From positions 62,001 through 126,000 of the forward strand of contig NZ_BNAF01000009.1 in NCBI RefSeq assembly GCF_014653155.1: DNA of 64,000 nt, given 5' to 3'. The DNA is from Sphingobacterium griseoflavum (GTDB taxonomy: Bacteria; Bacteroidota; Bacteroidia; Sphingobacteriales; Sphingobacteriaceae). Positions 1-8,799 of the stretch are shown here, one piece after another. The translations under genes were made by a program, and so were the position numbers. The notes beneath the pieces were generated by a model, which ran no database searches, was not told the origin of the DNA, and saw only the letters and a list, made by a program, of their open reading frames with translations. How positions within the stretch are numbered: the first letter of the stretch is position 1; the number at the start of each line of letters is the position of its first letter.

Positions 1-1346
1 CTATGGCTCAATACCGTATCAAAGACGAAGATACACACCAATTACAGTATAATTTAATCCGTAGTCATGCCGCAGGAACGGGAGACCTGTTGTCGCCGTT
101 GCAGGTCAAGGCCGCCATGTTGACGCGTTTGGCCAATATTTCCAAAGGAAAAAGTGGGGTGCATCGAAGTGTTATAGATCTGCTACAGGAGTTTATTAAC
201 AAGGATATTACTCCGATCATTTTTGCACATGGCGGTGTAGGAGCAAGCGGCGATTTGGTGCAATTGGCACATCTCGCACTGGTACTTATTGGGGAGGGGG
301 AGGTCATCTATCAAGGCAAGCGCCAGCCGACAGCAAGCGTTTTCGATGTGTTGGGGCTTAAACCTATACAGGTGGTCGTGCGGGAAGGTCTTTCCTTGAT
401 CAATGGTACCTCAGTCATGACAGGAGTAGGCTTGGTGAATTATTTTTATGCGCAGAAGCTCTTGCAGTGGTCTGTTTGGTTGTCTTGCGCGATGAATGAA
501 TTGGTTCGAGCTCATGACGATCATTATTCGCAAACGCTTAACGAGGTTAAATTGCATCATGGGCAGCAGGAGATCGCCGCAAAGATGCGGGAACATTTGC
601 TCGATAGCCGCTTGATCAAGAAGCGTGAGGAGGATCTCTATTCCGGGAACAACCAGGAAGAGATTTTCAAGGAAAAGGTGCAGGAATACTATTCGCTACG
701 CTGTGTCCCACAGATCCTAGGGCCGGTTTTGGAGACCGTTGCGCAAGTTGGGGAAATCTTGGAAGATGAGCTCAACTCGGTGAGCGACAACCCTATCATT
801 TCCGTGGAAGACAGGAACGTGTATCACGGCGGAAATTTCCATGGCGACTATATTTCCTTGGAAATGGACAAGCTTAAACTGGCCATAACGCGGTTAACGA
901 TGTTGTCCGAGCGGCAACTCAATTATTTAATGAATTCCAAGATCAATGAGATTTTGCCCCCCTTCGTCAATATGGGGAAACTAGGGTTTAATTTTGGTAT
1001 GCAGGGGGCGCAGTTTACGGCCACCTCAACCACTGCGGAGAATCAAACGCTGTCAACCTCCATGTATATCCACAGCATTCCGAATAATAATGACAACCAG
1101 GACATTGTGAGTATGGGGACAAATGCGGCCGTAATTGCCCATAAAGTTTTGGTAAATTCGTTCGAGGTATTGGCTATACAAATGATTTCAATTACGCAGG
1201 CCATAGACATTTTAAATTACCAAAATTTTGTATCTTCAAAAACGAAAGCGGTCTATGATGATATCAGAAACATGATTCCGGCTTTTGCAGAGGATAAGCC
1301 TCTTTACCCGGCAATACAGCAGGTGAAAGAGTATTTAATGCGGTAA
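1..1346 (+). CDS. Aromatic amino acid ammonia-lyase (HAL/TAL family), 5'-truncated by window edge
   Basis: This is the C-terminal ~447 residues of a MIO-dependent ammonia-lyase. The family is about 500-510 residues long, so roughly 55-60 N-terminal residues lie upstream. The ATG at position 3 is internal: it encodes the Met of the family GPMAQY motif. The MIO-forming triad Ala-Ser-Gly is at visible residues 81-83 (context GGVGASGDL), and the NQD-type and SDNP motifs are present. Histidine lyases share this fold. The position at the head of a flexirubin cluster makes tyrosine ammonia-lyase, giving 4-coumarate as polyene starter, the likely function, but the N-terminal selectivity residue is outside the window. 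The stop codon overlaps the next start by 1 nt. Confidence 0.85.
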   Translation, partial: MAQYRIKDEDTHQLQYNLIRSHAAGTGDLLSPLQVKAAMLTRLANISKGKSGVHRSVIDLLQEFINKDITPIIFAHGGVGASGDLVQLAHLALVLIGEGEVIYQGKRQPTASVFDVLGLKPIQVVVREGLSLINGTSVMTGVGLVNYFYAQKLLQWSVWLSCAMNELVRAHDDHYSQTLNEVKLHHGQQEIAAKMREHLLDSRLIKKREEDLYSGNNQEEIFKEKVQEYYSLRCVPQILGPVLETVAQVGEILEDELNSVSDNPIISVEDRNVYHGGNFHGDYISLEMDKLKLAITRLTMLSERQLNYLMNSKINEILPPFVNMGKLGFNFGMQGAQFTATSTTAENQTLSTSMYIHSIPNNNDNQDIVSMGTNAAVIAHKVLVNSFEVLAIQMISITQAIDILNYQNFVSSKTKAVYDDIRNMIPAFAEDKPLYPAIQQVKEYLMR

Positions 1347-2080
1347 TGATGAGAAGTGCATTAGTAACAGGCGGATCGCGAGGCATCGGACGGGCAATAT
1401 GTAAAAAGTTGGCGTTCGAATTGGGCTATCATGTGCTTATAAATTATCAGGGAAATGAAGCCGCCGCACAGGAAACATTGACCATGATCGAAGAAGGCGG
1501 GGGGACAGGAGAAATCTTGAAGTTCGATGTTGGGGACAGTGGAGCGGTGCACGATGTATTAGCTTCGTGGTCAGCAGCGCATCCGGATGCTGTCGTTGAA
1601 GTCATCGTCAATAATGCCGGGATTGCAAGAGACGGTCTTTTCATGTGGATGACCCCAGAAGATTGGTCTACCGTGCTCCACACCTCCTTGCAGGGCTTCT
1701 ATAATGTGACAAACTTTTTTATCCAAAAGTTGTTACGTAAACGTTATGGCAGGATTATCAATATGGTTTCTGTTTCGGGGGTCAAGGGAACGGCAGGGCA
1801 AGTCAACTATTCGGCGGCAAAGGCCGGCGTGATCGGTGCAACAAAGGCCTTAGCGCAGGAGGTGGCGAAACGAAATATTACGGTGAACGCTGTGGCCCCG
1901 GGTTTCATTCGGACAGAGATGACCAAGGAAATGGATGAAAAGGAACTGGCAAAGATGATACCAGTCAACCGTTTCGGAGAAGCGGAAGAAGTGGCCGATT
2001 TGGTGTGTTTTTTAGCCTCCAAAAAGGCTAGCTATATCACGGGTGAAGTGATTAATATCAATGGTGGAATCTATTCATAA
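1346..2080 (+). CDS. 3-oxoacyl-ACP reductase (FabG-like SDR)
   Basis: A 244-residue classical short-chain dehydrogenase. The Rossmann glycine motif GGSRGIG is near residues 9-15, NNAG is at 89-92, and the catalytic Ser142-Tyr155-Lys159 set is intact (NYSAAKAG context). It should reduce beta-ketoacyl-ACP with NADPH during polyene chain building. It starts ATGATG overlapping the lyase stop by 1 nt, so it is translationally coupled. Because it lies inside the pigment cluster, I infer a dedicated KR for the aryl polyene rather than the housekeeping FabG. Confidence 0.88.
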   Translation: MMRSALVTGGSRGIGRAICKKLAFELGYHVLINYQGNEAAAQETLTMIEEGGGTGEILKFDVGDSGAVHDVLASWSAAHPDAVVEVIVNNAGIARDGLFMWMTPEDWSTVLHTSLQGFYNVTNFFIQKLLRKRYGRIINMVSVSGVKGTAGQVNYSAAKAGVIGATKALAQEVAKRNITVNAVAPGFIRTEMTKEMDEKELAKMIPVNRFGEAEEVADLVCFLASKKASYITGEVININGGIYS

Positions 2081-2089
2081 AGTGAAAGG

Positions 2090-3316
2090 ATGAACAAGCG
2101 GGTGGTAATCACAGGAATGGGAATTTATTCCTGTATCGGCACGAACCTGGAGGAAGTGAGGCAATCGCTTTTCGAAGGGAAATCGGGGATTGTCGTCGAC
2201 GCGGATCGATTGGATTTTGGATTTAAATCGCCCTTGACGGGTATGGTTCCTGCACCCGATTTGAAGAAAGTGTTAAGCCGCAGGCAGCGTATCAGTATGG
2301 GCGAAGAATCGGAGTATGCGTATATGGCAACGTTGGAGGCCTTGCACAACGCCGCATTGAGTGAAGCTGATATGCTGCAGCGCGAAGTCGGCATTCTTTA
2401 TGGCAACGATAGTGTTTCCAAGGCAATCGTCGATGCGACAGATATTGCGCGTGAGAAGAAAGACACGCAATTGATAGGCTCTGGAGCTATATTTAAGTCC
2501 ATGAACTCGACGGTAACGATGAACCTGGCGACCATTTTCGGTCTTTCCGGCGTTAATATGACCATTAGTGCGGCTTGTGCAAGTGGTTCGCATGCCATCG
2601 GATTGGGTTTCATGTTTATCCAACAAGGTCTTCAAGATCTCATCATTTGTGGCGGAGCACAGGAAATAAACCCTTATGCCATGGCAAGTTTTGATGGGCT
2701 AGGAGTCTTTGCGACGGATATCGATCATCCCGAATCTGCGTCAAGACCATTTGATAAACGACGCACGGGCTTGGTCCCTAGCGGGGGAGCTGCTACAGTG
2801 ATTCTGGAAAGTTATGAATCTGCCATGGAACGGGGAGCTCCAATTTTAGCTGAAGTTCTGGGGTACGGATTTTCATCTAATGGGGGCCATATATCCACGC
2901 CCAACATAGATGGACCGGCGAAGGCTATGCGGCGAGCGCTAGAGCAGGCGGGTATTAAACCTGAAGAGGTGGATTACATCAATGCACATGCGACTTCCAC
3001 ACCGATTGGCGATGCAAATGAGGCGAAGGCGATAATGGAGGTGTTCGGGAGCCGCCCGTATGTCAGTTCTACGAAATCGATGACAGGACATGAGTGTTGG
3101 ATGGCTGGAGCCTCAGAGATTGTCTATGCAACGCTGATGATGCAACATGGTTTTATTGCGCCGACCATTAATCTAGAGGAACCAGATGACGATATAAAGG
3201 AATTAAATTTTGTCTCCAGCACTATAACACAAGAATTTGATATATATTTGTCTAATTCTTTCGGGTTCGGCGGAACCAATTCGGCGGTGGTAGTCAAGAA
3301 ATTTAATCATGAATAA
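2090..3316 (+). CDS. Beta-ketoacyl-ACP synthase (FabF-like), catalytically complete
   Basis: A 408-residue condensing enzyme of the KAS I/II type. The nucleophile Cys163 (ACASGS), His300 (NAHATST) and His334 (MTGHE) form a complete Cys-His-His site. It is one of three active ketosynthases in the cluster, besides the DarB-type enzyme and the inactive homologues. It may elongate the polyene, or the acyl chains fed to the resorcinol. It overlaps the following ACP gene by 8 nt, which suggests a dedicated KS-ACP pair. Confidence 0.88.
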   Translation: MNKRVVITGMGIYSCIGTNLEEVRQSLFEGKSGIVVDADRLDFGFKSPLTGMVPAPDLKKVLSRRQRISMGEESEYAYMATLEALHNAALSEADMLQREVGILYGNDSVSKAIVDATDIAREKKDTQLIGSGAIFKSMNSTVTMNLATIFGLSGVNMTISAACASGSHAIGLGFMFIQQGLQDLIICGGAQEINPYAMASFDGLGVFATDIDHPESASRPFDKRRTGLVPSGGAATVILESYESAMERGAPILAEVLGYGFSSNGGHISTPNIDGPAKAMRRALEQAGIKPEEVDYINAHATSTPIGDANEAKAIMEVFGSRPYVSSTKSMTGHECWMAGASEIVYATLMMQHGFIAPTINLEEPDDDIKELNFVSSTITQEFDIYLSNSFGFGGTNSAVVVKKFNHE

Positions 3317-3560
3317 GGTGAGCATACATCAAAAGATAAACGAAATATTGGTTGAGGAATTTGAGGTTGACGAGGATGTTATTCATCCAAATGCACTTTT
3401 AAAAGAATCCCTTGACCTTGATAGCCTGGACTATGTAGATTTGGTGGTCATCATTGAATCTAATTTTGGGGTGAAATTAGTGGAAGCCGATTTTGCGGAG
3501 ATGGTGACTTTTCAGGATTTTTATGATGTAGTGGAACGTAAAATAGCAGCCAAAGACTAA
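3309..3560 (+). CDS. Acyl carrier protein
   Basis: An 83-residue, acidic, four-helix ACP. The phosphopantetheine-accepting Ser39 sits in LDLDSLDYVD, the canonical DSL motif. It would carry growing acyl or aryl-polyene intermediates. The gene overlaps the upstream ketosynthase by 8 nt and lies 6 nt before an acyltransferase, so it is the probable donor for that enzyme. A second ACP is encoded at 12996. Confidence 0.92.
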   Translation: MNKVSIHQKINEILVEEFEVDEDVIHPNALLKESLDLDSLDYVDLVVIIESNFGVKLVEADFAEMVTFQDFYDVVERKIAAKD

Positions 3561-3566
3561 GCGAAA

Positions 3567-4454
3567 ATGAGCCAGTGGGACGGAAAATCTAAAGGAACAC
3601 TCCTAGGCTATAAAATATTTGTATTTCTTATCACGACGTTTGGGGTAAAGGCAGCTTACTCCCTACTTGTATTCGTATCCTTCTATTACTTTTTATTCTA
3701 CCCGAAAAGCTTTAAAGCAATTTATGTTTACCTACGCGAACGCCAAAAGTATACAGCTTGGAAAGCATTTTGGTCTGTATATCGTGTTTACTATGTTTTC
3801 GGTCAAACAATTATTGATAAAGTAGCGATTTCAGCAGGATTAAGGGATCGTTTTACCTATGAATTTGACGGTATGGCGACGCTGCAGGAAGTTTTAGCTG
3901 ATCGAAAGGGAGGGGTGTTGATCTCCGCACATGTTGGTAACTTTGAAATTGCCGAGAAATTCCTTGCCGACATTGACCTGCATTTCCAGATTAACTTGGT
4001 GACCGTAGATCAAGAACGTACAATCATTAAGGAATATATCGAGAAGATCTCAGGACGCTCCTCCATAAAGTACATCAAGATTAAAGAAGATCTTTCTCAC
4101 GTTTTTGAAATTAACGACGCCTTGTCTAAAAATGAACTGATCTGTTTTACGGGCGACCGATATTTTGACGGATCGAAAACACTGGAAGGAAATTTGCTAG
4201 GAAAAAATACAATGTTTCCGGCGGGCCCATTTCATATTGCCTCGCGGCTCGGTGTTCCGGTTATCTTTGTCTATGTCATGAAAGAGAAAAATCTGCATTA
4301 CCACCTTTACGCGCGCCGAGCCGAGGAGGTAAGACGTCGGGACGCGCGCTCGTATCTAACGGCTTACACCGAAAGCGTCGAAAAGATGCTGCGTCAATAT
4401 CCCCTTCAGTGGTTTAATTTTTTCGACTTTTGGCCATCGGGCGAAGAAAAATAG
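3567..4454 (+). CDS. LPLAT-superfamily acyltransferase (LpxL/HtrB-like)
   Basis: A 295-residue protein with an N-terminal membrane segment (about residues 15-45) followed by a lysophospholipid/lipid A acyltransferase-type domain. The catalytic HX4E motif is His122-Glu127 (AHVGNFE). Such enzymes transfer acyl groups from acyl-ACP to a hydroxyl acceptor. Here it could esterify the aryl polyene carboxyl to the dialkylresorcinol hydroxyl, or acylate a membrane acceptor. The acceptor cannot be read from sequence. It sits between the ACP and darA. Confidence 0.75.
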   Translation: MSQWDGKSKGTLLGYKIFVFLITTFGVKAAYSLLVFVSFYYFLFYPKSFKAIYVYLRERQKYTAWKAFWSVYRVYYVFGQTIIDKVAISAGLRDRFTYEFDGMATLQEVLADRKGGVLISAHVGNFEIAEKFLADIDLHFQINLVTVDQERTIIKEYIEKISGRSSIKYIKIKEDLSHVFEINDALSKNELICFTGDRYFDGSKTLEGNLLGKNTMFPAGPFHIASRLGVPVIFVYVMKEKNLHYHLYARRAEEVRRRDARSYLTAYTESVEKMLRQYPLQWFNFFDFWPSGEEK

Positions 4455-4463
4455 AGGCCGGAC

Positions 4464-5369
4464 ATGAAGAGAATACTTGTTATTTATTTTTCCCAGTCGG
4501 GGCAATTGGAGCAGATTGCACGATCGGTTGCCGCACCTTTTTTTCAGGATCCTGACGTTACGGTGGATTTCTACGAAATAAAAATGGTGCATAGCTTTCC
4601 ATTTCCTTGGACTTCGGAAAGCTTTTTCAATACGTTTCCCGAAACGTTTCAACAAATTCCTTCGGAAATACTACCCCCCGATCCACATATTCTCATGGGG
4701 AATTATGATTTGATTTTATTACATTATCAAGTGTGGTATTTAACGCCGTCCATTCCAATAACCTCTTTTTTAAAAAGCAAGTTTGCCACAGAAATATTGG
4801 CGGATAAGCCGGTCGTTTCCATAAGCGGTAGCCGCAATATGTGGGCTCTTGCACAAGACAAGCTTAAGGCGATGTTGACGGAGATCGGTGGTAAGTTAGT
4901 GGGTAATATTGCGTTGACCGATCGACATCACAACCTCGTTTCCGTTATAACGATCGTAGATTGGATGTTTTCCGGCGTAAAACGACGCGCTTACGGTGTG
5001 TTCCCGAAGCCAGGTGTTTCCGAAAACGAAATACAAACGGCCGATAAATACGGAAAAATTATTTTACCTTACCTAAAAAACGGTATTTTTGAAGGTCTAC
5101 AGAAAGAATTGGTAGCACATGGTGCCGTTGACTATCGCTTTTTTCTCGTGTCGATGGATCAAAAGGGAAATCGGATGTTTAAGATTTGGGCATCCCTCAT
5201 TCTGCGCAATCCAAGTAAACGCAAGCGATTGGTCAACATGTTCAAGTACTATGTTGTCTTTGCCATCTATGCGGTGTCGCCTATCGTCTATCTGATAGAA
5301 CTATTGCTTTACCCGCTTTTGTATTTTATGAAATACAGGCGCGAGCGGCAGCACTATGAAGGAATCTAA
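4464..5369 (+). CDS. darA: Dialkylresorcinol biosynthesis protein DarA
   Basis: A 301-residue protein with an N-terminal flavodoxin-like fold. The opening beta strand and phosphate-binding loop YFSQSGQ is at residues 8-14, and a hydrophobic C-terminal segment lies near 255-285. This is the family named DarA in dialkylresorcinol clusters. Known work on that pathway assigns DarB to forming the cyclohexanedione and the flavodoxin-like DarA to aromatising it to the resorcinol. Its adjacency to darB supports the call. It ends 1 nt before the preferred darB start. Confidence 0.82.
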   Translation: MKRILVIYFSQSGQLEQIARSVAAPFFQDPDVTVDFYEIKMVHSFPFPWTSESFFNTFPETFQQIPSEILPPDPHILMGNYDLILLHYQVWYLTPSIPITSFLKSKFATEILADKPVVSISGSRNMWALAQDKLKAMLTEIGGKLVGNIALTDRHHNLVSVITIVDWMFSGVKRRAYGVFPKPGVSENEIQTADKYGKIILPYLKNGIFEGLQKELVAHGAVDYRFFLVSMDQKGNRMFKIWASLILRNPSKRKRLVNMFKYYVVFAIYAVSPIVYLIELLLYPLLYFMKYRRERQHYEGI

Positions 5370-5370
5370 C

Positions 5371-6504
5371 ATGAGCGAAGTTTATATAAATAGAATAGCA
5401 AAATTTCTACCCAATGCGCCAATCAGCAACGATGAGATGGAAGGATATTTGGGGAAAATTAATTATAGGGAATCGAAAGCGCGACGTATCGTGTTGCGTA
5501 ATAATGGTATAAAAACGCGCTATTATGCATTGACGCCTGCTGGCGAGCCTACGCACACCAATGCTGCATTGACAAGTGAAGCAATTAACGCGCTCTTCGA
5601 CGATGACTTTCGCTCGACGGATGTGGAGTTGCTGTCTTGCGGTACCTCATCACCTGATTATCTCATGCCTTCGCACGCCGTTATGGTGCACGGACTTTTG
5701 GGAAATAGAAATTTAGAGGTGAATTCGGCGGCTGGTAATTGCTGTGCAGGGATGAATGCCCTTAAGTTTGGTTATTTATCCGTTAAATCGGGAAATACAA
5801 GAAATGCAGTATGTGCAGGCTCGGAGCGTATGTCCTCTTGGATGCTGGCTGATCACTTCAGTCAGGAGGTGGAAAATCTGAAACAACTTGAAGAACAGCC
5901 TATCATTGGTTTCAATAAAGATTTTTTACGTTGGATGTTATCCGATGGAGCGGGGGCTTTCTTGCTCGAAGACAGCCCGAGAGGAACTTTATCGCTAAAA
6001 ATAGAGTGGATGGAAGGATACTCTTATGCGCATGAACTGGATGTTTGCATGTATGCAGGTGCGGATAAGACTGCGGATGGCGCATTAAAATCCTTTTCGG
6101 ATTTCAGTTCGGAAGAGTGGCTTACGCAGTCTATTTTTGCTGTGAAGCAAGACACCAAGCTGTTGGATAGGCATATCTTGGAGAAAGGTGTGGAAAGTAT
6201 GAAGAGGGCAATGGAAAAGCACCATGTGACACCTGAAAATATCGACTACCTGTTGCCACACGTCTCATCGCACTATTTCGTGGATGGCCTTTACCAAGGT
6301 TTTGCCGATGCGGGTATCGAGATATCGCGCGAAAAATGGTACACAAACTTGCGGGACGTTGGGAATGTAGGTGCTGGTTCTGTTTACCTGATGCTGGAAG
6401 AGCTGTTTCACAGTGGACGTTTGCAAAAAGGCGAACAGATTATGCTATGTGTGCCCGAGAGTGCGCGTTTCACTTACGCTTACGCCTATTTAACTGTGTG
6501 TTGA
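5371..6504 (+). CDS. darB: DarB, ketosynthase III-type dialkylresorcinol-forming enzyme
   Basis: About 377 residues of the FabH-like thiolase fold. The probable triad is Cys125 (GNCCAG), His297 (LPHVSS) and Asn332 (GNVGAGS). DarB enzymes join two acyl units by Claisen condensation and Michael addition into a cyclohexanedione. I chose the ATG at 5371 because the MSEVYI start fits the family N-terminus. An in-frame ATG at 5356 would add five residues and overlap darA. The TGA stop overlaps the next ATG (TGATG). Confidence 0.82.
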   Translation: MSEVYINRIAKFLPNAPISNDEMEGYLGKINYRESKARRIVLRNNGIKTRYYALTPAGEPTHTNAALTSEAINALFDDDFRSTDVELLSCGTSSPDYLMPSHAVMVHGLLGNRNLEVNSAAGNCCAGMNALKFGYLSVKSGNTRNAVCAGSERMSSWMLADHFSQEVENLKQLEEQPIIGFNKDFLRWMLSDGAGAFLLEDSPRGTLSLKIEWMEGYSYAHELDVCMYAGADKTADGALKSFSDFSSEEWLTQSIFAVKQDTKLLDRHILEKGVESMKRAMEKHHVTPENIDYLLPHVSSHYFVDGLYQGFADAGIEISREKWYTNLRDVGNVGAGSVYLMLEELFHSGRLQKGEQIMLCVPESARFTYAYAYLTVC

Positions 6505-6932
6505 TGCGTTTGCCTATTGCAGACAAAAAGCTGCTCTCCTTGATTCCACAAAGGGCTCCTATGGTGATGGTGTCCTCGTTGATGAGCTACACGTCCGATC
6601 GTCTTGTCGCCTCATTTATTGTTGATCGTGATGCGCTATTTGTTTGGGGAGACGAGTTGTCGGAGAGCGGTCTATTGGAGCATATGGCACAGGCTGTAGC
6701 GCTTCATACAGGCTATGGCTATTACATCAGGGGGGAAAAAGCTCCGACCGGGTATATTGGATCCATGCAACACGTAGAGATTTATGCGTTGCCCCATGTG
6801 GGACAAGAGGTTTTTACGGAAATACATATTGTTCAGGAATTTATGGGCGTCACTTTGGTAGAAATTATTACTAAATTAGAGGGTGAAATCCTTGCAAAAG
6901 CACAGATGAAGACTGTCATAGCAAACAAATAA
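6504..6932 (+). CDS. Hotdog-fold 3-hydroxyacyl-ACP dehydratase-like protein, no catalytic His
   Basis: A 142-residue FabZ/FabA-like hotdog protein. The start is set at 6504 because this ATG overlaps the darB stop (TGATG); the longer reading frame upstream lies inside darB. The central helix LLEHMAQ carries Glu59, equivalent to the FabZ catalytic Glu. The HFPG motif with the partner His is absent, and the aligned stretch reads ALFVWGD. It resembles the ApeP-type partner of aryl polyene dehydratases. I infer that it works as a heteromer with a His-bearing hotdog subunit. Confidence 0.75.
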   Translation: MRLPIADKKLLSLIPQRAPMVMVSSLMSYTSDRLVASFIVDRDALFVWGDELSESGLLEHMAQAVALHTGYGYYIRGEKAPTGYIGSMQHVEIYALPHVGQEVFTEIHIVQEFMGVTLVEIITKLEGEILAKAQMKTVIANK

Positions 6933-7394
6933 ATGAGTGAACAAGCCTATAATACGAGCATTGACATCGCGCATTTCCTTCCGCATAGAAGGCCAATGCT
7001 GATGGTGGATGCTATCTTGGATATATCGGCAGAGCATGTGCTCTGCAGTTTTTTAATCGATGCTGGTAACATATTTGTACAGGATAACACCTTACAAGAA
7101 GTGGGGCTGATGGAGCATATGGCGCAGACCTGCTCCTCCATAGTCGGTCAGCGTTTTTATAGCAAAGATTACGATCCGGAGTCGGATAAAAGAATCATCG
7201 GTTTTATTTCGGGCGTCAAACAAATGACCATTTTCAAACTACCGGAAGTAGGACAAGAAATTTTGACAGTTTCCTCACTTACATCAAAGTTTGATGCTGA
7301 TGACTATTCGATTTGCACCATGCAGGTGGAAGCCAAGCAAGAGAATGAACTGCTCGCCACTGCAGAAATCAATTTGTTCTTAAAAAAGCAGTAA
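6933..7394 (+). CDS. Hotdog-fold dehydratase-like protein, no catalytic His
   Basis: A 153-residue hotdog protein starting directly after the previous stop codon. It shares the layout of its upstream neighbour (PMLMVD near residue 21; LMEHMAQ with Glu61), so the two look like diverged tandem paralogues. It also lacks the HFPG motif: the aligned positions read NIFVQDN. It may support polyene double-bond formation as a non-catalytic or half-site subunit. The cluster has a third hotdog protein at 17503 with the missing His. Confidence 0.72.
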   Translation: MSEQAYNTSIDIAHFLPHRRPMLMVDAILDISAEHVLCSFLIDAGNIFVQDNTLQEVGLMEHMAQTCSSIVGQRFYSKDYDPESDKRIIGFISGVKQMTIFKLPEVGQEILTVSSLTSKFDADDYSICTMQVEAKQENELLATAEINLFLKKQ

Positions 7395-7399
7395 TTGAC

Positions 7400-7804
7400 A
7401 TGAAGAAATCAGAGGTTCCTCAAGATAACGGACGTGTTTTTGAAAAAGGTTCGCGCGAGTTGTATTATGCAGTTGATGAAAATGGAGAATATACGACCGC
7501 TTTGAGTACAGGGTGGGATGCGAAGAACGTTGTACAGGATCATACGATGCAAGAGCTGCAGGAGCGTATCGACCGGGCCCGTGCTGATGTACGCGATAAC
7601 AAGGTGAGCCCTATTGTTTATTTTATGGAACTGAGGCGGATGGATTGGCAGCTTGTGTCAGACTATACGGGGATTTGGAAATGGCGGGTGAAACGACACA
7701 GCAAGCCGGCCGTGTTTAGACGATTGAATGAACGTGTGTTGGCAAAATACGCCGATACGTTTGAGATCACTGTAGACCAGTTGAAAAATTATAGAGGAGA
7801 TTGA
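7400..7804 (+). CDS. Conserved flexirubin-cluster protein with HTH-like C-terminus
   Basis: A 134-residue soluble protein that I cannot assign to a named family. The first ~60 residues are polar. Residues ~70-132 (YFMELRRMDWQLVSDYTGIW onward, ending ...ADTFEITVDQLKNY) look like a compact helical domain, and their ending resembles XRE-type helix-turn-helix proteins. It could be a small regulator or a scaffold for the neighbouring enzymes. Its TGA overlaps the next ATG, so it is made together with the BtrH-like protein. Confidence 0.5.
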   Translation: MKKSEVPQDNGRVFEKGSRELYYAVDENGEYTTALSTGWDAKNVVQDHTMQELQERIDRARADVRDNKVSPIVYFMELRRMDWQLVSDYTGIWKWRVKRHSKPAVFRRLNERVLAKYADTFEITVDQLKNYRGD

Positions 7805-8799
7805 TGCAATTAGATTTTGAACATCGTATTACAGCACATTGCGAAAATGGCGTGGCGTCAAACCTGCTTAAAAATAGGGGACTGCAGATCAGTGAACCTA
7901 TGGTTTTTGGTATAGGCTCTGGTCTTTTTTATGTGTACCTGCCGTTTTTAAAGGTGAATCACGCCCCGGGGCTGAGCTATCGTCCCGCTCCGGGCTGGAT
8001 TTTCAATCGCCTAGCAAAACGACTGGGCCTAAAGATAAAAAGGCAAAAATTTTCTGATAAGAGAAAAGCACAACAGGTGCTTGATCAAAACCTGAAAGAT
8101 AATATCCCTTGCGGCTTACAGGTAGGCGTTTATCACCTCCCTTATTTTCCGGAGGATTATCGCTTCCATTTTAATGCCCATAACCTTGTTGTGTATGGAA
8201 AAGAAAATGGACAATACTTGATCAGCGACCCGACAATGGAGGTTGTACACCGATTGACAGAAAGCGAGTTGGAAAAAGTCCGCTTTGCTAAAGGTGTGTT
8301 GGCACCCAAGGGGCATATTTACTACCCGATCCATATTCCTGAACATATTGACTGGGAAGGAGCCATCGTGAAAGCCATCCGTAAAACATGCAGTGATATG
8401 TTGGCACCAGTGCCTATCATTGGTGTGCGTGGCATGCGTATGGTGTCCCGAGCCATTCGAAGATGGCCAAAAAAAGTAGGCGTAAAGAAAGCAAACTACT
8501 ATCTAGCGCAGATGGTACGTATGCAGGAAGAGATCGGCACCGGCGGCGGTGGTTTCCGGTATATCTATTCTGCATTTCTGCAAGAGGCGGGACACAAGAT
8601 CAACAATGCAGCGCTTATTGCGCTTTCCAAAGAAATGACAACTATCGGCGATCTTTGGCGAGATTTCGCAGTCGATGCATCCCGCGTTTATAAAAAGCGA
8701 AGTAATCAAGATGATGTTTACAACAAGCTGGCGGATGCTTTGTTGCGGTTGGCCGACCTGGAGGAGCAATTTTTCAAAAAGTTGAAAAAATCGGTTTGA
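7804..8799 (+). CDS. BtrH N-terminal domain-like protein (possible ACP-dependent acyltransferase)
   Basis: A 331-residue protein with a papain/C39-like N-terminal domain. A likely catalytic set is Cys13 (HCENG), His126 (HFNAHNL) and Asp142 (ISDPT). The family is named after BtrH, which moves an acyl group from ACP to an aminoglycoside in butirosin synthesis. The C-terminal ~150 residues are helical. By analogy it could release the aryl polyene from ACP onto an acceptor, but that is inference. The start is the ATG overlapping the previous TGA; an in-frame TTG lies one codon upstream. Confidence 0.65.
   Translation: MQLDFEHRITAHCENGVASNLLKNRGLQISEPMVFGIGSGLFYVYLPFLKVNHAPGLSYRPAPGWIFNRLAKRLGLKIKRQKFSDKRKAQQVLDQNLKDNIPCGLQVGVYHLPYFPEDYRFHFNAHNLVVYGKENGQYLISDPTMEVVHRLTESELEKVRFAKGVLAPKGHIYYPIHIPEHIDWEGAIVKAIRKTCSDMLAPVPIIGVRGMRMVSRAIRRWPKKVGVKKANYYLAQMVRMQEEIGTGGGGFRYIYSAFLQEAGHKINNAALIALSKEMTTIGDLWRDFAVDASRVYKKRSNQDDVYNKLADALLRLADLEEQFFKKLKKSV

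Noticed and set aside
3-5. ATG at position 3 as a real start of the ammonia-lyase
   Set aside because: It encodes the Met inside the conserved GPMAQY region, about 55-60 residues from the expected N-terminus, so the gene begins before the window.
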